A stretch of 19,395 nucleotides of DNA from JALOTE01 sp031422195 (GTDB lineage Bacteria > Pseudomonadota > Alphaproteobacteria > Rhizobiales > Rhizobiaceae). Under the pieces are notes generated by a model, which was not told the origin of the DNA, did not search any database, and saw only the letters and a list, made by a program, of their open reading frames with translations. Position 1 is the stretch's first letter. Every line of letters starts with the position of its first letter. Positions 14,787 to 19,395 of the stretch are shown here, in pieces. Location: the NCBI GenBank assembly GCA_031422195.1, contig JANOPZ010000070.1, positions 1 through 19,395 on the forward strand. Direction: 5' to 3'. The position numbers were made by a program, and so were the translations under genes.

Positions 14787-16621
14787 TGGAAAACAGCCGC
14801 AATCTTTTTATCACGATCGCTCTTTCGATCGTTATCCTGACAGGATGGCAGTTTTTATACATTAATCCACGCATCGAGGCTCAACGCATAGCAGCGCAAG
14901 TAGAACTTGACCGCCAAAAAGTCAGCGGTGAGTTGGCTGCGCCAGCCACAGCGCCCGGTGCCGACGGTACCGTGCCTGCACCTGCAGTTTCCGGCACTGA
15001 CACTGTGCCTGGTCAAGCGGTTCCTGCGCAAAGTGCCGCTGTCAGCCGCGAAGCTGCAATCGCAGGTCAGCCGCGCATTATCATTGACACACCTAAGCTT
15101 GGTGGAACGGTCAACCTTCTCGGCGCACGTTTTGATGATATTGTGTTGAAAGAATACCGTGTTGAGGTTGAAAAGTCGTCTGATAATATTGTGCTTTTGC
15201 ACCCTGCGACATTGCCGAACGGCTTTTTTGCGGAAACAGGATACACTGGTACTGCCGATGCAGGCACGCTTCCCGGGCCAGATACGCTTTGGGCGAACAC
15301 AGGCAATTCAACGCTCTCGAGTGATGCGCCCGTGACGCTGACATACACAAATGATAAAAACGTAACGTTCACGCGTGTGATCTCGATTGACGAGAGTTAC
15401 ATGCTTACCGTTGACGACACCGTGAAAAACGCCTCATCGGTGGCTGTTGCGCTGAATGCATATGGCCGCGTGACCCGGTTTGATAAGCCAACAACGCCAT
15501 CGAACTTTATTCTGCATGAAGGCCTCATCGGCGTAACTGGCGAAGAAGGCTTGCAAGAGATTGATTATTCTAAGCTTGAAGATGAAAAGGAAATCCGTCC
15601 GGGCAAATCCACCAATGGTTGGCTGGGGATTACTGATAAATATTGGGCCGCGGCCATTGTGCCTCCGTCTGTTGCGCCATTCCAGCCGCGATATTCGCAT
15701 TTTGATGGCGAACGCCCACGCTTTCAGGCTGATTATCTGTCGGATCCAATTTCAATTGCGCCCGGTGCCGAAACCAAATTTCAAACCCGTGTTTTTGCCG
15801 GCGCCAAAGTGGTTTCTGCAATTGATAAATATGAAAATGAACTTGGGATACGGCAGTTTGAATTGATGATTGATTGGGGTTGGTTCTATTTTATCACCAA
15901 ACCAATGTTCTATCTGATTGATTATCTTTACCGCGTGTTTGGCAATTTCGGTATTTCGATTTTGTTAACCACCGTAATCGTCAAAGCGTTGTTCTACCCG
16001 CTTGCCAATAAATCCTATGTTTCGATGGCGCGCATGAAGATGGTTCAGCCGAAAATCGTTGATCTGCGCGAGAAATTTGCAGATGACAAGGTAAAGCAGC
16101 AGCAAGCAATGATGGCGCTTTATAAGACCGAAAAAATCAACCCGATTGCGGGTTGCTGGCCGGTACTGGTTCAAATCCCAGTGTTTTTTGCACTGTATAA
16201 AGTTCTTTATGTCACGATTGACATGCGACACGCACCATTTTTTGGGTGGATTCAAGATTTGGCTGCGCCAGACCCGACGTCGCTTTTCAATCTGTTCGGG
16301 CTCATTCCCGTGACATTGCCTCAATTACTGATGGTCGGCATTTGGCCAATCATAATGGGCATCACGATGTTTGTGCAAATGCAGATGAACCCGCCACCGC
16401 CAGACCCGACGCAAGCGTTGATTTTCAAATGGATGCCATTGGTGTTCACATTTATGCTTGCATCATTTCCGGCTGGTTTGGTTATTTATTGGGCTTGGAA
16501 CAACTCGCTCTCAATTTTGCAGCAAGGCTTTATCATGAACCGGCAAGGCGCCCGCATCGAGCTGTGGGACAATTTGAAAGCGTTGTTTACAAAAAATGCA
16601 AAGCCTGAGGGCAAGGCGTGA
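14783..16621 (+). CDS. yidC: Membrane protein insertase YidC/Oxa1
   Basis: 612 aa, the size of Gram-negative YidC. N-terminal membrane helix (NLFITIALSIVILTGWQFLY), a Pro/Ala-rich linker, a large periplasmic domain (about 85-360), then the conserved Oxa1 core: helix FGISILLTTVIVKALFYPL, the cytoplasmic SYVSMARMKMVQPKIVDLRE stretch, INPIAGCWPVLVQIPVFFALYKVL, and further helices to a basic tail. It inserts inner-membrane proteins alone or with SecYEG. The groove residue that is Arg in E. coli appears as Lys here (VIVKALFYPL). The ATG at 14783 overlaps the rnpA stop; the adjacent ATG at 14786 is equally usable. No yidD gene lies between rnpA and yidC. Its stop overlaps the engB start. Confidence 0.97.
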   Translation: MMENSRNLFITIALSIVILTGWQFLYINPRIEAQRIAAQVELDRQKVSGELAAPATAPGADGTVPAPAVSGTDTVPGQAVPAQSAAVSREAAIAGQPRIIIDTPKLGGTVNLLGARFDDIVLKEYRVEVEKSSDNIVLLHPATLPNGFFAETGYTGTADAGTLPGPDTLWANTGNSTLSSDAPVTLTYTNDKNVTFTRVISIDESYMLTVDDTVKNASSVAVALNAYGRVTRFDKPTTPSNFILHEGLIGVTGEEGLQEIDYSKLEDEKEIRPGKSTNGWLGITDKYWAAAIVPPSVAPFQPRYSHFDGERPRFQADYLSDPISIAPGAETKFQTRVFAGAKVVSAIDKYENELGIRQFELMIDWGWFYFITKPMFYLIDYLYRVFGNFGISILLTTVIVKALFYPLANKSYVSMARMKMVQPKIVDLREKFADDKVKQQQAMMALYKTEKINPIAGCWPVLVQIPVFFALYKVLYVTIDMRHAPFFGWIQDLAAPDPTSLFNLFGLIPVTLPQLLMVGIWPIIMGITMFVQMQMNPPPPDPTQALIFKWMPLVFTFMLASFPAGLVIYWAWNNSLSILQQGFIMNRQGARIELWDNLKALFTKNAKPEGKA

Positions 16622-17286
16622 GTGAAGTGCCTCCGGTTTCACCGGAGACCCTTTTTGGCAATCGCTGGACATTTCTGCGCGGCATTGTGGCATTGGACCA
16701 TTTGCCGCCAGAAGGCCCGCCGGAGATCGCCTTTGCCGGGCGTTCTAATGTTGGCAAATCATCGCTGATCAATGCCGCCTTGAAGCAAGGTGGTTTGGCC
16801 CGGACATCCAACACGCCGGGCCGCACGCAAGAATTAAACATTTTTGTCCCGGAAGCCGAAGCATTAGCCGGCCGCGAACCGCCGTTGGCCATCATCGATA
16901 TGCCAGGGTATGGCTATGCCGAAGCCCCAAAAAAGCTGGTCGACCGCTGGACAAAATTGGTGTTTTCTTACCTGCGCGGACGCGTGACTTTGAAGCGCGT
17001 TTTCGTCTTGGTTGATGCGCGCCATGGCCTCAAGGCCAATGATCTTGATGTGCTTGCAATGTTAGATAAGGCAGCGGTGCTTTACCAAATCGTGCTGACT
17101 AAAACCGATAAAATCAAACCGCCTGAAGTTGAAAAAATTATGCTTGAGACCGCGGAAGCTATCCGCAAAAGGCCGGCAGCGTTTCCGGTCATCATCGCAA
17201 CATCATCTGAAAAGGGTGGTGGGCTTGATGAGCTGCGCGCGACGATTGCTTCATTGGCTGAATGGAAGCCCATTGTAACATCATAA
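16618..17286 (+). CDS. engB: Ribosome biogenesis GTP-binding protein EngB/YsxC/YihA
   Basis: 222 aa TRAFAC-class GTPase. P-loop GRSNVGKSSL, switch region TSNTPGRTQ, G3 DMPGYGYAEAP, G4 TKTDKIK and a Ser-rich G5 near ATSSEKGG. It acts in assembly of the large ribosomal subunit. The GTG at 16618 overlaps the yidC stop by 4 bases (GTGA), so translation is coupled. In related genomes argB commonly follows; here the next gene is a convergent transposase 17 bases away. Confidence 0.95.
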   Translation: MSEVPPVSPETLFGNRWTFLRGIVALDHLPPEGPPEIAFAGRSNVGKSSLINAALKQGGLARTSNTPGRTQELNIFVPEAEALAGREPPLAIIDMPGYGYAEAPKKLVDRWTKLVFSYLRGRVTLKRVFVLVDARHGLKANDLDVLAMLDKAAVLYQIVLTKTDKIKPPEVEKIMLETAEAIRKRPAAFPVIIATSSEKGGGLDELRATIASLAEWKPIVTS

Positions 17287-17301
17287 GCTTTGTTGGTAGT
17301 G

Positions 17302-18204
17302 GGTCAGTTTGAAATTTCATCGGCTAACTTTTTGTAAGAGCCGCGTTTCATGTCTTTCTTTGCTTCGTCTATTTCAACAAGCGCTGCAATATCACCAATT
17401 TCCCAAAGTTTTGCAGAAACACCGGCGGCCATTGCGGGTGTCATGCGCAGTGTTGAGTGAATGCGGACGAAATTGTAATACATCATGTGAAGTGCAACCG
17501 CATAAGCATGGTTTTCCACCTTCTTGGAAAATCCATCGGTAAGGCGCGTGAATCTGCGCATGTGCATCCGCATGGTCTTGTTGCTGCGCTCCACATAAGA
17601 TGTGCTGACATGATCGATATCGGGCTGACCTTCAATACGTGTCTTTTTGATACCAGTGCATTCTGCCGGTGAATAGCGACCCTTGCCGCCATCGGTCGAA
17701 GCGCCATAAATTTTGACGAGTTGAGCATAATCGACATCAGCGCCAAAAGCCCCCTCAACGGCTTCCAGATAAGCGCGATGACCATCGGAAGTCAGTTGAA
17801 CGCGGTTAGCCAAGCGTGAGCGTAGATCGTCCATGAATATCATTGCGCAGTCGCCATCGCGACCACCAACAAAATAAGAGACAATCAATTTGCTATCGGC
17901 ATCAATTGCTGTCCAAGTCCAAGTGTCGCCAGCGCCTTCGGGTGCGGCTTTTGCCGATGCTACATTTTTTTGCTTTGCGTAAGTAAATGACCAGATTTCA
18001 TCGACTTGAACGCGCTTAGCTGTGACGCCTTGAACGTTTGCGTCATGGAAGGCCATGCAAGCCTTGCCCGCATCAACAAGAAGTTTTGTAACGGTGTTTT
18101 TGCTTGCACCTGTAAGGCGCGTAATTGCGCGGATGGATTGACCTTCACAAAGAAGGTGAAGGATTTGAGCGCGGGCTTTGGTGTCTAGCTTGTTCATACT
18201 GACC
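17302..18204 (-). mobile_element. IS1-like insertion sequence (possible)
   Basis: A single DDE transposase gene is bounded by GGTCAGTTTGAA (17302-17313) and TTCATACTGACC (18193-18204), inverted repeats that match at 11 of 12 positions. The arms fall on the stop and start codons of the gene and begin with GGT as the ends of IS1 do. The 9-base flanks (17293-17301 and 18205-18213) do not match, so no target duplication was found. It may be an old insertion or a fixed, non-mobile gene. Confidence 0.45.
17304..18197 (-). CDS. IS1-family-like DDE transposase
   Basis: 297 aa from the ATG at 18197, preceded by AAAGG 6 bases before; an upstream in-frame ATG at 18317 is rejected because it would run through the promoter and palindrome. 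An N-terminal helix-turn-helix (SIRAITRLTGASKNTVTKLLVD, about 21-42) recognises DNA. The catalytic residues are readable as VQVDEIWSF (D66), LTSDGHRAY (D138) and STSYVERSN (E203), followed by HMRRFTRLTDGFSKKVENH, as in IS1 InsB-type enzymes. It is one uninterrupted frame, without the programmed frameshift of classical IS1, and lacks an N-terminal zinc ribbon. The promoter appears controllable through the adjacent palindrome. Confidence 0.85.
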   Translation of the reverse strand: MNKLDTKARAQILHLLCEGQSIRAITRLTGASKNTVTKLLVDAGKACMAFHDANVQGVTAKRVQVDEIWSFTYAKQKNVASAKAAPEGAGDTWTWTAIDADSKLIVSYFVGGRDGDCAMIFMDDLRSRLANRVQLTSDGHRAYLEAVEGAFGADVDYAQLVKIYGASTDGGKGRYSPAECTGIKKTRIEGQPDIDHVSTSYVERSNKTMRMHMRRFTRLTDGFSKKVENHAYAVALHMMYYNFVRIHSTLRMTPAMAAGVSAKLWEIGDIAALVEIDEAKKDMKRGSYKKLADEISN

Positions 18205-18245
18205 TTTATGCTTGAGCATAAATAGGTTGTCAACGGATTTGTCAA
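18205..18245 (-). promoter_or_regulatory. Transposase promoter with perfect palindromic operator
   Basis: On the minus strand two TTGACA boxes occur, at 18245-18240 and 18233-18228. The second is 17 bases from CATAAA (18210-18205); the first is 15 bases from TATTTA (18224-18219). The palindrome TTTATGCTTGAGCATAAA (18205-18222, 8-bp arms, 2-base centre) covers both -10 candidates. A repressor bound there would shut off the transposase gene. It lies 85 bases before the divergent 199-aa gene and could act on both. Confidence 0.55.
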
Positions 18246-18306
18246 TTTTTCACTTGATTTTTGTATTTTATTGATTATTGCTCCTGTATCAAATTTTGGA
18301 GCAGCC

Positions 18307-18906
18307 ATGTATCCCACAGAGCCGTATGTTAGGGCCGTCCTTGGTCAGTATGAACCCAGCCTTTGCGCGTTGTTTGATCGCTCGTGGCAATCTCTGTCCT
18401 CTTTCCCTGGTCGGTCTCAGATTGATTTCAAGCGGACGGTTGCCACGCTTATGCATCAGTTTCTGATGAACGAGGTAAGAGCCGAACTATCGGATAAACC
18501 TCACATCCGGTTTATGGAAAATCATGAGACCATCCGTCTTTTGATCGACAAGACGCTTGTTGTTCGGCTGAAAAAAATGAACAGCCGTGGATATTCAAGG
18601 GCGATTCCAACTCAAGCGACATTGTCTCTGACAAACGCAACTCCAACTTTGTTTAATTCGTCGGAGATGCCGTCAGTTTTCAATATCGACATGGGTTATG
18701 TCCTTAACGCCTTGGAAACCCGAATTGAGCATATCCTTGTAGTGGCGAGGTTTGGTGATTCTGTAATTTGGAGTTATGAGGCTGATCGCGGTGCCGGAAT
18801 TGTGGCCGGGACTATTGTTCCGATACCTTCTGCTCCGCTGTCACCAGATCGCGTTATTAAGTTTCCGGTTGTGAAAAAAGACCGCAAGGACGATGGGCAG
18901 GCCTAA
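18307..18906 (+). CDS. Conserved-looking protein of unknown function, partner of the XRE-ImmA gene
   Basis: 199 aa from the ATG at 18307, which has GGAG 5 bases before; an earlier ATG at 18271 lacks a ribosome site. No signal peptide or membrane segment. The first half is helical and polar (LGQYEPSLCALFDRSWQSL...HQFLMNEVRAEL). The second half is probably beta-rich: DKTLVVRLKKMNSRGYSRAIPTQ, VFNIDMGYVLNAL, EHILVVARFGDSVIWSYE. The tail is rich in Lys and Asp. I do not recognise a named domain. Its stop is 2 bases before the GTG of the XRE protein, so the two are almost certainly cotranscribed and probably act together. A role as toxin, effector or substrate of the peptidase is possible but not shown. 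Confidence 0.75.
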   Translation: MYPTEPYVRAVLGQYEPSLCALFDRSWQSLSSFPGRSQIDFKRTVATLMHQFLMNEVRAELSDKPHIRFMENHETIRLLIDKTLVVRLKKMNSRGYSRAIPTQATLSLTNATPTLFNSSEMPSVFNIDMGYVLNALETRIEHILVVARFGDSVIWSYEADRGAGIVAGTIVPIPSAPLSPDRVIKFPVVKKDRKDDGQA

Positions 18907-18908
18907 CT

Positions 18909-19395
18909 GTGTCAGATTTCAATGGTTCAATGCTGCGCATCGCGCGGCAATTTCGAGGAATCCAGCAGAAAGAGCTGGCTGAGATCGCATCTGTTGACGC
19001 GGCGATTATTTCTCGTGCCGAAAATAGCGCCGTTATACCCAGTGAATGTGTGATCGAAAAACTTGCCGAAGCGCTGAATGTGAAAAGATCATTGTTCGGT
19101 GCATCATTTCAACCCATTGGCCTTCCAATGAGTTTTCATCCAATGTGGCGCAAGCGTCAGTCTGTATCTCAAGGCAATACAGATAGAGTTTTGGCCGATG
19201 CTAATTTGCGCGGCCTTCATATCCGAAAGCTGCTACCATCGGTCGCCTTTGAGCCAGAACTCATTTTGCCACGGATTGAGCCAGGAGAATATGGGAACGA
19301 TTGCCGCGAAATTGCTCGTCTCGTTCGCCGCACATGGGCCATGCCGTCAGGCCCGGTGTTAAACTTGACAGAGTATGTCGAGCGGGCCGGTATTT
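18909..19395 (+). CDS. XRE-family HTH protein, ImmA/IrrE-peptidase-fusion type, 3' partial
   Basis: 162 residues are visible and the frame is still open at the window end. An XRE helix-turn-helix is clear (MLRIARQFRGIQQKELAEIASVD, then RAENSAVIPSECVIEKLAEAL). The following stretch, GLPMSFHPMWRKRQSVSQ, IRKLLPSVAFEPEL and EIARLVRRTWAMPSGPVLNLTEYVERAG, is characteristic of regulators that carry an ImmA/IrrE (M78, COG2856) metallopeptidase domain. The HEXXH zinc motif would lie beyond the window and was not seen. GTG at 18909 follows a GGGCAGG ribosome site; ATG at 18930 is the alternative. Such proteins typically control mobile-element or stress genes by proteolysis of, or fusion to, a repressor. 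Confidence 0.8.
   Translation, partial: MSDFNGSMLRIARQFRGIQQKELAEIASVDAAIISRAENSAVIPSECVIEKLAEALNVKRSLFGASFQPIGLPMSFHPMWRKRQSVSQGNTDRVLADANLRGLHIRKLLPSVAFEPELILPRIEPGEYGNDCREIARLVRRTWAMPSGPVLNLTEYVERAGI

Noticed and set aside
17293..18213. 9-bp target-site duplication around the IS1-like element
   Set aside because: The 9 bases on either side of the inverted repeats do not match.
18198..18317. Upstream extension of the transposase to an ATG at 18317
   Set aside because: It would translate the promoter and palindrome region and overlap the next gene's ribosome site; the ATG at 18197 has a proper ribosome site.

Overview
The window looks like chromosomal DNA of an alphaproteobacterium, probably Hyphomicrobiales-like. 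This is inferred from the order rpmH-rnpA-yidC-engB without a yidD, from the style of the amino-acid ABC transporter, and from the sequence character of the genes. No rRNA, tRNA or CRISPR array was seen.

Positions 1-9393 hold a catabolic block. A 5'-truncated FAD/GcvT-type demethylating dehydrogenase (plus strand) converges on a tightly packed minus-strand operon read as: arginine deiminase/DDAH-superfamily hydrolase, TetR regulator, AruH-like arginine:pyruvate transaminase, AruI-like 2-ketoarginine decarboxylase. A basic/polar amino-acid ABC importer (ATPase, periplasmic binding protein, two permeases) diverges from it. Between the two lies a 27-bp inverted repeat next to a consensus TATAAT, a good candidate for the TetR operator. 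The genes together suggest uptake and breakdown of arginine or an N-methylated arginine: import, then either hydrolysis of the guanidino group or transamination plus decarboxylation, with a possible N-demethylase beside it.

Positions 9453-13921 are a second minus-strand operon read as DUF547 exported protein, TVP38/TMEM64 membrane protein, MerA/Lpd-type flavin disulfide oxidoreductase and an orphan membrane histidine kinase. Its upstream region, shared with rpmH, is rich in short inverted repeats.

Positions 14235-17286 are the housekeeping run rpmH, rnpA, yidC, engB, with overlapping starts and stops from rnpA onward.

Positions 17302-19395 look accessory. An IS1-like DDE transposase gene on the minus strand is closely bounded by 12-bp imperfect inverted repeats. 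Its promoter contains a perfect 8-bp-arm palindrome. Reading away from it is a two-gene unit: an unrecognised 199-aa protein and an XRE-HTH protein whose start resembles XRE-ImmA/IrrE metallopeptidase regulators (cut by the window end). This transposase/palindrome/199-aa/XRE-ImmA arrangement is the most likely place for an undescribed system.
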